A stretch of 64,000 nt of DNA from JAWXBT01 sp964523015 (GTDB lineage Bacteria > Bdellovibrionota_C > UBA2361 > J135), in the NCBI GenBank assembly GCA_964523015.1, contig CAZFXN010000007.1:1-64000 (forward strand), written 5' to 3'. The stretch's first letter is position 1, and each line of letters starts with the position of its first letter. Positions 51,943 through 60,541 of the stretch are shown one piece after another. Both the position numbers and the translations under genes were made by a program. Under the pieces are notes generated by a model. The model had not been told where the DNA came from and ran no database searches. It saw only the letters and a program-made list of their open reading frames with translations.

Positions 51943-52336
51943 AAACTACCACCATAATTAATTTATCAATTACTTATAGCATGGTGTTTTTTGACGAACG
52001 ATAAGCCATCACCATCATGAGAACTCAACAAAAGATCCAAAAACGAGGTGGCATTTTGTAATTAATTTTTATAGGTGATTTATGGTTCTTTAATTGACAT
52101 TTAATCACAATTTGTAATCGCATAACGATAAACAAGAAAAATGATGTCAAGGTTTTTCTTGCCTATATCCATGATTTTTTATAAATATTCTTATGTTTTT
52201 TAGATCTCGTGAGTTGTAAAAATTCACCGCCACTATGGAAGTAATCAGTGAAAGTAGAGTTTTAGTAGTCTCTCTATTGGATCTAACTCTATTCAAACTT
52301 GCGTAATTCCTATTTTTTCAATAACTTAAACACCTT
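51943..52336. other. 394-bp intergenic region
   Basis: No convincing gene. It holds a 9-bp inverted repeat (52133-52141 with 52153-52161, 11-nt loop) and the right flanking repeat of the HNH unit (52224-52256). A TTGACA at 52094-52099 has no good -10 at normal spacing. Confidence 0.6.
52224..52256 (-). repeat. Right imperfect inverted repeat flanking the HNH gene
   Basis: TCACCGCCACT (52224-52234), a 12-nt gap and AGTGAAAGTA (52247-52256) are the exact reverse complements of the two blocks at 50936-50961. Confidence 0.5.
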
Positions 52337-53554
52337 ATGAAAAACACACACCCAGTTATCACTCTACTTGGATCGAACTCTGGAAATAATGCTGGCGACG
52401 CGGCTATTTTATCGAGTATTTTGGAAGTGCTTACCTCGCAGATGCCAAATGCTGAGTTCTTAGTACCTTCAACTAAGCCAAGTTTTACTAAGAATAATTA
52501 CGGGTCAAAGTACAATGTTAAGGGTATAAACGTGATGCCCTGGACTGGAAGTATTAGACTTCTTGGTATCCCAGTAATTAATTGCTTTAGAAAAAGTGAT
52601 GTGGCCCTAATTTGTGACGGTATAATCTTTGGTAAAAAACTTTTTAATCCCCTCTTTAATTTTCTAATTACACTCTTTTTTCTAATACCATTTGCAAAAC
52701 TTTTTAACTGTAAATTAGTTTGCTACTGCACTGGAATTGGCCCGTTTAGAACTGAAGCAAGTAAATGGATGGCTAAAATTCTAATCAACAATTGCGATTT
52801 AGTTTTAATGCGAGAAAGAGATAGCTTAGCGCTCTGTAAAGAGATCGGTGTTACTAAAGAGGTAATTCTAACTGGAGACGCTGCTTTTATTAATAAAGTA
52901 TCAAGCGATGCTCGTACTGAAGATGTAGCAAAGGCTATAGGGATTGAACTAAACGCTCCGTTATTTGGTATTAACGTTACTAATTATCTAGATCAGTGGT
53001 TAGCTAAAGATGAACGGGTATCAAGTAAGAAAGGGTACGAAAATATTGTCGTAGCAAGTGTCAATAATGCTAAAGCAAAGATCTCTGGTGGATTTACGCC
53101 GGTGCTTTTCTCTACACATCCGATGGATATCTCTTTTGCAAAACGGGTAGCCCTTAAAACTAATGGAAAGTTTATAAGTAATACAGAGTATCTAAGCCAT
53201 GACTTAATGGGTATTATGAAGCGGTGCTCCCTATTTATTGGGATGCGTTTTCACTCTCTAGTTCTAGCATCCGCTGTAGAGGCTCCAATTATAGGACTTG
53301 TTTACGCTCCAAAAGTACGGAGCTATATGCGTCTTTTAGAGTGCACAGAATATAGTTTAGAATTAGCAGATCTGACGGAAGAGAAACTAACTAGCACCAT
53401 CATAAAGGGATGGCAGAACCGAAAAGAGATTCAGCGTCAACAAAAGCTTGTCGTTGATGAGCTTAAAGAAGGGGCGCGCCGTGCAGCAGTTATTTTAACT
53501 GATAGATTTTTTACCCCGAAGTTTTCGGTAACAGAGATTCAAGCCTCTGCTTAA
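52337..53554 (+). CDS. Polysaccharide pyruvyl transferase family protein
   Basis: A 405-residue GT-B-like protein of the family that ketalises pyruvate onto sugars (CsaB, WcaK, AmsJ). Characteristic are the N-terminal GSNSGNNAGDAAILSSIL, the CTGIGPFRTEASKWMA region, the LVLMRERDSLALCKEIG block and the final GMRFHSLVLASAVEAPIIGL. It may modify a surface polysaccharide. No polysaccharide cluster surrounds it, so the acceptor is unknown. Confidence 0.85.
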   Translation: MKNTHPVITLLGSNSGNNAGDAAILSSILEVLTSQMPNAEFLVPSTKPSFTKNNYGSKYNVKGINVMPWTGSIRLLGIPVINCFRKSDVALICDGIIFGKKLFNPLFNFLITLFFLIPFAKLFNCKLVCYCTGIGPFRTEASKWMAKILINNCDLVLMRERDSLALCKEIGVTKEVILTGDAAFINKVSSDARTEDVAKAIGIELNAPLFGINVTNYLDQWLAKDERVSSKKGYENIVVASVNNAKAKISGGFTPVLFSTHPMDISFAKRVALKTNGKFISNTEYLSHDLMGIMKRCSLFIGMRFHSLVLASAVEAPIIGLVYAPKVRSYMRLLECTEYSLELADLTEEKLTSTIIKGWQNRKEIQRQQKLVVDELKEGARRAAVILTDRFFTPKFSVTEIQASA

Positions 53555-53572
53555 CAAATCTGCTTAATAAAT

Positions 53573-54082
53573 TTAGATACTACAACTCTTAGTGAGCAGA
53601 ACAACTGCTTGAGTAAAGATCCCCTCTCCTCTACCTACAAACCCTAATCCTTCAGAGGTGGTGGCTTTAATACCACACTGATCAGGTGAAATCTTAAGCA
53701 CTGATGAGATCTTGTTTTTCATTTCAGAGATATAAGGAGCAATTTTGGGACGCTCAAGCAATATGGAACAATCAATATTTTCAATACTCCAACCATCTTT
53801 TTCTATAAGCTCCCAGGTGTCACTTAAAAGGGTTAGGCTATTAGCATCTTTCCATTTATGATCATTATCTGGAAATAAACATCCGATATCACCCTTATTG
53901 GCAGCACCTAAAAGCGCATCAATAATTGCATGTAGTAACGCATCAGCATCAGAATGACCGATAAGCCCTTTTTCGTAAGGAATACTTACCCCACCTAAAA
54001 TTAAAGGTCGGTTAATAACAAACTCATGAATATCTGATCCTAAACCAATTCTAATCATCGACACCTTCTTTACTACACCCAC
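53573..54082 (-). CDS. ispF: 2-C-methyl-D-erythritol 2,4-cyclodiphosphate synthase
   Basis: IspF makes the cyclic diphosphate in the MEP isoprenoid pathway. GLGSDIHEF and LILGGVSIPYEKGLIGHSDA contain the zinc Asp/His ligands, and ATTSEGLGFVGRGEG is the C-terminal signature. The 169-residue frame probably starts at the internal ATG (MIRIGLG, residue 9), which gives the usual 160 residues. It is followed by no other MEP gene; ispD is not in the window. Confidence 0.95.
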   Translation of the reverse strand: MGVVKKVSMIRIGLGSDIHEFVINRPLILGGVSIPYEKGLIGHSDADALLHAIIDALLGAANKGDIGCLFPDNDHKWKDANSLTLLSDTWELIEKDGWSIENIDCSILLERPKIAPYISEMKNKISSVLKISPDQCGIKATTSEGLGFVGRGEGIFTQAVVLLTKSCSI

Positions 54083-54097
54083 ATTACCACACCCAAA

Positions 54098-54955
54098 CTA
54101 TCCTAACCGGCGATGGTCAACGTGAAGTTCCCCGGCCATCTCTACAAATCCATATTCTCTGAGGTTTTGCATAATAATTGTAACGGCGATAAATCTTGGA
54201 ACGTATTGCGCCGTTTGTTTTGTCAAATATCCTTTTCTAGATAGAGTCCAATAATCCCTGGTTCCTCCTTTTTTGATCGCACGGGAGACTGCGCCCGCAC
54301 CTGCGTTATAAGCTGCTAAGGCAAGATACCAATCATCAAAATCTTCATAAAGATCCCTTAAGTGCCTTACTGCTGCCCAGGTTGAGCGAACTGGATCCTT
54401 TCTTTCATCTCTAAAAAAATTAATATTTAGGCCATAGTGCCGTCCTGTTGCTTTCATAAACTGCCAGATACCAGCAGCACCACTTGGACTTACAGCTTTA
54501 GGCTCATATGCACTCTCGATAACAGCAACATTTAAAAGCTCAAGCGGCATCCCCTCTCTTTCAAATAACTCTACCAGCTCATCAAAAAGGTTGGCTCTGT
54601 TATTGTAAGATTTAACGATATATTTTCTATGCTGCTCAGTGAAATGTTTTATCTCTCTTGTTACTTCTGGAGTGACAATTAATAGAGGAGTCGGATATCG
54701 TAATTTTGGTTGAATATGCTTTGAGGAAACAACTTTCTCCTCTTTCGCTATCGGTTTCTCTACCGGAACCTGCTTCCAATTAAGGCTAGCCTTGGAGGCT
54801 GACATAGGGGTTGACGTGGGCATTGAAGCATCAACCAGCAAATGCTTACTTGCAGCATCATGTCGGGATCCAATCTCTATTGGTGCACAGCCACATAAAC
54901 AGCCACATAACACAGGAAGTGCGACCATTGGTACGATTAAAAAAGATATTCGCAT
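54098..54955 (-). CDS. Lytic transglycosylase, MltD-like lipoprotein
   Basis: A periplasmic or outer-membrane-anchored enzyme that cleaves peptidoglycan with formation of anhydro-muramic acid. The signal contains two possible lipoboxes (LCGC and LCGC repeated; CGCLCGC). The SLT domain (about 115-270) has catalytic Glu in IESAYEPKAVSPSGAAGIWQ, then KDPVRSTWAAVRHLRDLY and ALAAYNAGAGAV. No LysM repeats follow, unlike E. coli MltD. It is 15 bp upstream of ispF on the same strand. Confidence 0.9.
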   Translation of the reverse strand: MRISFLIVPMVALPVLCGCLCGCAPIEIGSRHDAASKHLLVDASMPTSTPMSASKASLNWKQVPVEKPIAKEEKVVSSKHIQPKLRYPTPLLIVTPEVTREIKHFTEQHRKYIVKSYNNRANLFDELVELFEREGMPLELLNVAVIESAYEPKAVSPSGAAGIWQFMKATGRHYGLNINFFRDERKDPVRSTWAAVRHLRDLYEDFDDWYLALAAYNAGAGAVSRAIKKGGTRDYWTLSRKGYLTKQTAQYVPRFIAVTIIMQNLREYGFVEMAGELHVDHRRLG

Positions 54956-55280
54956 ATATCAATAAATATATAAGCTATCAGGAAGTCTTAACTATGCCTT
55001 GACCCAATATGGTCTTAGGTAGCTAAATCCCTATTGCACCAATTTGTCTAATAGCCTAGCCTTTAGTTAAACTTACTTAAAGTAAGATGGCTACTTGAAT
55101 CAACTGCTCGGTAGTTGCATGAGCATAATAGTAGCTTTGCGATGTAAGGCAAGAGCAAGCGTAAACATTGAGTCTGTAAGTCGTATATAAGACACTGCAT
55201 CGTGGTAAAAAGTGTCGTGGTAAAAACACGTACGAATATTTGAGTTTGCCTAGTCGGTAATGCTTTAAGGAATATATATT
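54956..55280. other. 325-bp divergent intergenic region
   Basis: Lies between the transglycosylase (minus) and the L,D-transpeptidase-like gene (plus), so it must carry promoters for both. A short direct repeat, GTCGTGGTAAAAA-like, occurs near 55198-55227. No RNA gene or ORF recognised. Confidence 0.5.
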
Positions 55281-55994
55281 ATGAAAAAATCAGTATTACT
55301 TTTCTTACTCACCTCTTCTTTTACCTTAGTGCTTTTCACAGGTTGTGGATTCTCTAAGATTTATTCTGATAGCGCTGGTACTCTCAGTTCAATAACTAAC
55401 GATCAAGACAGCGCAGAACTAGACAGCACAGAAAATGACGATTCTTTCCGTTCTAATTCTAATAATAAACAGGAATGGGTAAATTCAGGATCGCTCTCGG
55501 TGATTCGACCAACTCCAGCTATTAACTCATATGCCAACTCAAGTAGTACCCACAACATGCTCGCATTTATGCCAGTAAGAGATCCTCTCAATGAGGTGGC
55601 AGTTAACACATCTTCATATGCATTAATAATTGATAGAGCTAAAAGAAGTGCCTCTTTCTATAAAGGAACAGAGGAGCTATTAACTTTTGCAACAGAAATT
55701 TCACCTGCACTTAAAGCAGGAAAATTCACAGTTGTTTTAAAACAGGAAGATCCGCTCTGGTATGCTCCACCTGTCTACTTTTATGCTAGAAATCTTGCAG
55801 TTCCTGCAAATGGTACAATTGAGAGGTTTCGTAGAGGTGCTCTTGGGGATCGAGCAATCTTTATATCACCTGAGATAGCGATACATTCTAGCCCTGTATC
55901 AGAGGACAGTATTAATGGGGTGAGATTAAGTCCTCATGATATGATGAGTATATACGACAACTTACCTATCAATGCTGCGGTAATTATTCGGTAG
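55281..55994 (+). CDS. L,D-transpeptidase-fold lipoprotein without the catalytic cysteine
   Basis: A lipobox (LFTGC, Cys22) is followed by a Ser/Asn-rich linker (about 35-95) and a YkuD-like domain (about 112-237): SSYALIIDRAKRSASFYKG, KAGKFTVVLKQEDPLWYAPP, RGALGDRAIFISPEIAIHSS and the end YDNLPINAAVIIR. In YkuD enzymes the IH(G) strand is followed by SHGCIRM with the nucleophilic Cys; here the corresponding piece is SINGVRLS (residues 210-217), so the Cys and its His partner are gone. It may bind peptidoglycan without cross-linking it. Confidence 0.75.
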   Translation: MKKSVLLFLLTSSFTLVLFTGCGFSKIYSDSAGTLSSITNDQDSAELDSTENDDSFRSNSNNKQEWVNSGSLSVIRPTPAINSYANSSSTHNMLAFMPVRDPLNEVAVNTSSYALIIDRAKRSASFYKGTEELLTFATEISPALKAGKFTVVLKQEDPLWYAPPVYFYARNLAVPANGTIERFRRGALGDRAIFISPEIAIHSSPVSEDSINGVRLSPHDMMSIYDNLPINAAVIIR

Positions 55995-56078
55995 CAATCG
56001 ACTTGTATCACGGCAGGATAACTTATCTTAATAACAACCTTCAGGAAGCTAAAGCTGTGTAGTATTGATTGAAATTTG

Positions 56079-56109
56079 ATCGTATCTCTTTTTTTGTGCA
56101 AGATACGAT
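56079..56109 (+). terminator. Possible terminator after the 55281 gene
   Basis: A 9-bp perfect stem (56079-56087 with 56101-56109) with a 13-nt T-rich loop, 85 bp after the stop. Followed by TTGTGTTTT, which is T-rich but not a clean T-run. Confidence 0.35.
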
Positions 56110-56232
56110 TTGTGTTTTAATCTGTGCTGGCTTTAGGTTGATAAGTTTTGCTTCTTTTTAGCTATGCCCTTGTTTAAGTCGGATAGCTTAAAGCAAAGCA
56201 GTTTCTAAACTTTACGATAATACAATCTGGTA

Positions 56233-56937
56233 ATGGGTATGAAGTTTGAATCTTTAAGCGGTGGTGTCGTTAAACGCAAAGAAAAGAGAGTTGTAGGACT
56301 CTTTATTGATGGCACTGGACTTGATAGAGCCACTCGCCGACTCAAACGTAAAGTAGACCTAGGTCGCCTTGTTCGTGGCGTTACCTCTGGAAGTACACCT
56401 GTAGTTGCCCGTTACTATACCCTAATCCCCTACGAGGATGATTCAAGACAGAGAGCTTTCCTTGATGCCGTCTATAAGGCTGGCCTGACTGTTATCGTTA
56501 AACGCCTCCCTCCTAAAGGGATAACTCGACAGGTCAGTGTTGATATGGAGATGGCTGCAGATATCGTTGCCTTTGCTCTAGGTCATACAAATTTTAGCTC
56601 CTTAGGTGCATATGATCCTAAGGACTATGTGGCAACTGGAAGCGCTTTACCAACCGCAATGCCATTTTTAGATGGCTCAAGTGAAAACAACCTAACAATC
56701 TCAACACAGAGAAAGATAACTGCCCCTAAGTTACGAATATCAGAGGAAGATACAGTTCAACGAATCATTACCGTCGTTTGCCCTAGCCGCGAGCTCTCCT
56801 ATCCTATCTCACTTACAAAAGAATTAGGGGTAGATACTGCTACAGCTGATTTTGGTAAGTTTAATAATGGGGATATCTTAAAATCTGCAGCCAAATGGAT
56901 AGACTTATCGGATTCTGAAACAATTTGGCGTGAATAA
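56233..56937 (+). CDS. NYN-domain protein (LabA/DUF88-like)
   Basis: The N-terminal 115 residues resemble the PIN-like NYN nuclease fold: VVGLFIDGTGLDRAT (first Asp), ARYYTLIPYEDDSRQRAFLD, LPPKGITRQVSVDMEMAADI (Asp-Asp pair). Related proteins act in RNA processing. The rest (about 120-234) is not recognisable. It precedes dnaB by 88 bp on the same strand. Nuclease activity is an inference. Confidence 0.75.
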   Translation: MGMKFESLSGGVVKRKEKRVVGLFIDGTGLDRATRRLKRKVDLGRLVRGVTSGSTPVVARYYTLIPYEDDSRQRAFLDAVYKAGLTVIVKRLPPKGITRQVSVDMEMAADIVAFALGHTNFSSLGAYDPKDYVATGSALPTAMPFLDGSSENNLTISTQRKITAPKLRISEEDTVQRIITVVCPSRELSYPISLTKELGVDTATADFGKFNNGDILKSAAKWIDLSDSETIWRE

Positions 56938-57025
56938 TCACGTAAAGAATAATCAGGTAAAGTAGTACCACTGATTTTTTCATTTCCATTGCCTTAAGAG
57001 TCGGTTAATTGTTATATCAGAGGCA

Positions 57026-58486
57026 ATGAATAGTCGTGGCAACTTCAAAATCAAAGCTCTAAATTCTACTGATTCACAATCTAATGGGATGCGAACTCCT
57101 CCACATTCTCAAGAAGCCGAGGAAGCTGTTTTAGGTGGCATCCTACTCGATAACGAAGCGATTAATTCTGCACTTGAGGTTATTCAAGCCCAAGACTTTT
57201 ATAGAGCGGCTCATAAAAATATCTATCAGGCCATGATCCAGCTTACCGATCGTCGTGAGCCAATTGATATGATCACCCTTAGTAATGAATTAAGGGGAAT
57301 GCAGGCTCTTGATGAAATTGGTGGTATCGAATATCTCTCAAAGCTTAACTCGGCATCGCCTAGCTCAGCTAACGTGCCGTTCTATGCTCGAATCGTAAAA
57401 GAGGCAGGATTAAGACGAAGATTAATCCATGAAGCATCAGAAATTATCAGCGCTTCCTATTCAGATGAGAATGATATTGATCAGTATCTGGATTCAGTTG
57501 AACAAAAAATCTTAAGTGTCTCTGATTATAGGATCTCCCCCTCTTTTCATAAAGTTGGAGATGTTGTTAAGGACTCCGTTAAGCACATCGAAAAGCTCTA
57601 CGATCAAAAAGAGTTAGTTACCGGCGTAAGTTCTGGATTTAAGGACTTAGATAAAATTACCGCCGGATTTCAGCCTTCTGATCTTATTATTATTGCCGCA
57701 AGGCCCTCTATGGGTAAAACCTCCTTAGCTCTCGGTATTACCCAATACGTTGGTGCTCACCTTAATAAACCAGCGGCAATATTTTCACTTGAAATGAGTA
57801 AAGAGCAGTTGGTCCTTCGTATGCTATGTTGCGAAGCACGAGTTGATGGATCAAGGGTTAGAACCGGACATCTAAGAGAGAATGATTTTCCAAATATCGT
57901 AACAGCAGCAAGTAGGATCGCCGAAGCTCCTATCTTTATAGATGATAGTCCAGCACTTTCAATTACTGAGATGAGAGCTAAGTGTAGACGCCTTCATCGA
58001 GAAACTCCGCTCTCTTTAATTGTGGTAGACTATCTACAGTTAATGAGAAGCCCAGCTTATAGCTCAATCAGCCGTGAGCAAGAAATTAGTGATATCAGTC
58101 GATCTCTTAAAGCCCTGGCAAAGGAATTAAATGTGCCTGTCATAGCACTCTCTCAGCTTAACCGCTCTGTAGAATCACGAACTGATAAGCGACCGATGAT
58201 GTCTGACTTAAGAGAATCAGGTGCTATTGAACAGGATGCTGACGTTATCTGTTTTATCTACCGAGATGATATCTACAATAAAGAGAGTGAAGATAAAGGG
58301 ATCGCCGAAATTATCGTTGCCAAACAACGTAATGGACCGACTGGCTTTATTCGATTGGCGTTCTCCTCAGAGAGCACAAGATTTGACGATCTGGTCATTA
58401 GAGATGACACCCCATTTGTAGCAGAAGAGAATAGTAGTTTTGAATTTCCTGATACATTAGCGGGGGCTGGAGAGGATATCCTTTGA
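57026..58486 (+). CDS. dnaB: Replicative DNA helicase DnaB
   Basis: The hexameric helicase of the replication fork. The N-terminal domain starts PPHSQEAEEAVLGGILLD; the RecA-like domain has Walker A in AARPSMGKTSLALG, Walker B in LIVVDYLQLM and the C-terminal RESGAIEQDADVICFIYRDD. At 486 residues it is complete and contains no visible intein. Its stop overlaps the TTG start of the next gene. Confidence 0.97.
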   Translation: MNSRGNFKIKALNSTDSQSNGMRTPPHSQEAEEAVLGGILLDNEAINSALEVIQAQDFYRAAHKNIYQAMIQLTDRREPIDMITLSNELRGMQALDEIGGIEYLSKLNSASPSSANVPFYARIVKEAGLRRRLIHEASEIISASYSDENDIDQYLDSVEQKILSVSDYRISPSFHKVGDVVKDSVKHIEKLYDQKELVTGVSSGFKDLDKITAGFQPSDLIIIAARPSMGKTSLALGITQYVGAHLNKPAAIFSLEMSKEQLVLRMLCCEARVDGSRVRTGHLRENDFPNIVTAASRIAEAPIFIDDSPALSITEMRAKCRRLHRETPLSLIVVDYLQLMRSPAYSSISREQEISDISRSLKALAKELNVPVIALSQLNRSVESRTDKRPMMSDLRESGAIEQDADVICFIYRDDIYNKESEDKGIAEIIVAKQRNGPTGFIRLAFSSESTRFDDLVIRDDTPFVAEENSSFEFPDTLAGAGEDIL

Positions 58487-60102
58487 TCCAGGATCCTGCA
58501 GAATCTAAGAAGCTACCAAGCAACCTGCCTAGTCATCAAAAAACTTTCAGATCTAGATCGGTAGTAATTGTATTTGCTATCTTACTTTTGTCTATCTCCT
58601 ACTATCTCTTTAAATTGCCACTAAAGTACGCTCCAATTGCTTTTTATGATGATGGAGAGATTCTATATCATGCGTTTAATATTCATAAAGGTGGGATCCC
58701 CTATCTAGATGATATTAGCCATCACTTTCTAGGATACGTCTTTCCAATTTATTTATGGGGAAATATTTTTGATTTTACTCCCTATCTTGTTAGGCAATTT
58801 GCTCTCTTTAATCAAGTCCTTGTAGGGCTCGGATTAATTTTTATCCTAAGGCAATTTGTTAGCTCTGGCTGGGCGATAATTTCTGCACTCCTATATATCT
58901 CTGCACGAGAGCCTTTCGTTACAGGATTTCCCATTCAGTACGAAATAAATGTTTTATTTGTATTCATTCTATTCTTTGCTATAAAATTTATTAAGGAACC
59001 GCGGTCGTCAAATCTAATTATAAGTTATCTTTTATCTGGCATTGCTTTTACATTTGATCAACGGGCTCTTCTTTTAACTTTTATCCCGTTATTTACCTCT
59101 GTTTATGAATATAGAAGGAGAAAAAAATTAGAATCTCCTTTTCTCTCTATTTTTCTCTCATTTCTTGCTTGGATATCGATGCCCTTACTGTCACTTTTAT
59201 ATCTATGGAGGAATGGTGCTCTGTACTCTTTTTATGAACAGACAATTTTATACCCATCTCAATTTAGAATAAAAAGTTATTCCCTACTTGAAATACTTAT
59301 TCAGGGCATTGATCTCCATAAATATCTATTTATTACTACCTTTGAGTTTACTTGGCTTGCTATCATTGGATATATCGTCGTGCTACTCGATAAAAAAATC
59401 CGAGAAAGGATCCCTCAATATCTTAGAGTTATTCTTTTAATACTACCGATCCCACTTTTTTTAATAGCTGCAGCAGGTACTAGAGATTATGATTACTACA
59501 CAATCGTATGGTTTCCATATCTAGCAATCCTAACTGGTCTCCTCACCCTATACATTGAAAGAACTTCTAGAGTAATGAAACTCTCCTTTCTGATTATTTT
59601 TCTCATAGCCCTTGTTCCCCCCTATTTTAAAAGCCTTTATCTTTTAAAGGAGGCACAATTTAGTAACCCTTCATCTGATGGATCTATTGAAACTGCTGAG
59701 TACTTAAATGAAAACCTGACCCCACAGGATACTGTTTTTATTTGGGGATACCGATTGGATCTCTTAACTCGAATTGATCGATTAAGTTACCTACCTTTTA
59801 CAAACCAGATAATGATTCATCCTGATAGAAAGATTACTGGACCTGACAGAGATCTGCATATTTATAAGCCGTATGAGGAGTTCTTTATAAACTCTCTCTC
59901 TAAAGATCCGCCTAATTATCTTATAAATTTTAATAGAAAAGAGTATGACAACTTATCATCTCGTTCATCTGAAGTTGTAAAGAATCTGATTTTACAAAAC
60001 TATGATTTAAAGTTTGAGATTCAAAGAAAGGATATCTTTGGTGGAGAGCCTAGTTTTCAGGTTTATAAATTACGTAGCAAATTGCAGTGGGGTAAAGAGT
60101 GA
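58483..60102 (+). CDS. GT-C family membrane glycosyltransferase (ArnT/PMT-like)
   Basis: A 539-residue protein with about ten to twelve membrane helices. The first extracytoplasmic loop contains FYDDGEILYHAF, the Asp-containing motif of GT-C enzymes that use lipid-linked sugars, and a soluble C-terminal part follows (about 400-539). The TTG start overlaps the dnaB stop by 4 bp, so it may be translated by coupling. Acceptor and sugar are unknown; LPS or protein glycosylation are both possible. Confidence 0.75.
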   Translation: MIQDPAESKKLPSNLPSHQKTFRSRSVVIVFAILLLSISYYLFKLPLKYAPIAFYDDGEILYHAFNIHKGGIPYLDDISHHFLGYVFPIYLWGNIFDFTPYLVRQFALFNQVLVGLGLIFILRQFVSSGWAIISALLYISAREPFVTGFPIQYEINVLFVFILFFAIKFIKEPRSSNLIISYLLSGIAFTFDQRALLLTFIPLFTSVYEYRRRKKLESPFLSIFLSFLAWISMPLLSLLYLWRNGALYSFYEQTILYPSQFRIKSYSLLEILIQGIDLHKYLFITTFEFTWLAIIGYIVVLLDKKIRERIPQYLRVILLILPIPLFLIAAAGTRDYDYYTIVWFPYLAILTGLLTLYIERTSRVMKLSFLIIFLIALVPPYFKSLYLLKEAQFSNPSSDGSIETAEYLNENLTPQDTVFIWGYRLDLLTRIDRLSYLPFTNQIMIHPDRKITGPDRDLHIYKPYEEFFINSLSKDPPNYLINFNRKEYDNLSSRSSEVVKNLILQNYDLKFEIQRKDIFGGEPSFQVYKLRSKLQWGKE

Positions 60103-60126
60103 TTAATTTTCAAGTAGTGTTTTTAA

Positions 60127-60516
60127 CTATTTTCGAAAGCCAGAAATTTTTCGGCTGCCACCAAAGAGATTTTTTCGTGGCCCTAAAAGTCGTCGTGAAT
60201 TTGAAATACCACTAGATCGATTAAGAGTTTGTCGGATACTTCTAGACCTTACTCCGTAAATTTTTTGATTTTTTAAATTCTTGGTTCTTACACCTGATAA
60301 CTTTCCAAGGTTATTACCTCGATATGACCCACCAAAGAGCTTCTGCATAACCCATTGTATCCCTGAGGGTCTGGTAGAGGTACGATTATAGCCGCGAGAT
60401 TCTGCATTTAACCCGTTGGGTAGTACAGTCATGACAAGGAAAAAAGTAATAATTACGGGCCATTTATTTAGAAATTGCATACCCGGTATTTTAACAGAGA
60501 GGCACTGTCTAATCAA
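60127..60516 (-). CDS. Small secreted basic protein
   Basis: After a probable signal peptide (MQFLNKWPVIITFFLVMTVL, from the internal ATG at 60480) the chain is strongly basic, with many Arg, Lys, Ser and Gly and two LFGGS motifs (QKLFGGSYRG and KNLFGGSRKI). No fold recognised. The composition might suit binding to an anionic surface polymer or nucleic acid. Small and uncertain, but the signal peptide supports it. Confidence 0.45.
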   Translation of the reverse strand: MIRQCLSVKIPGMQFLNKWPVIITFFLVMTVLPNGLNAESRGYNRTSTRPSGIQWVMQKLFGGSYRGNNLGKLSGVRTKNLKNQKIYGVRSRSIRQTLNRSSGISNSRRLLGPRKNLFGGSRKISGFRK

Positions 60517-60541
60517 ACAGGGAACAAAAAGGGAGCAGAAT

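Noticed and set aside
54956..55280. Possible small RNA between the transglycosylase and transpeptidase-like genes
   Set aside because: Only short repeats and no stable hairpin with a T-run; nothing matches a known RNA.
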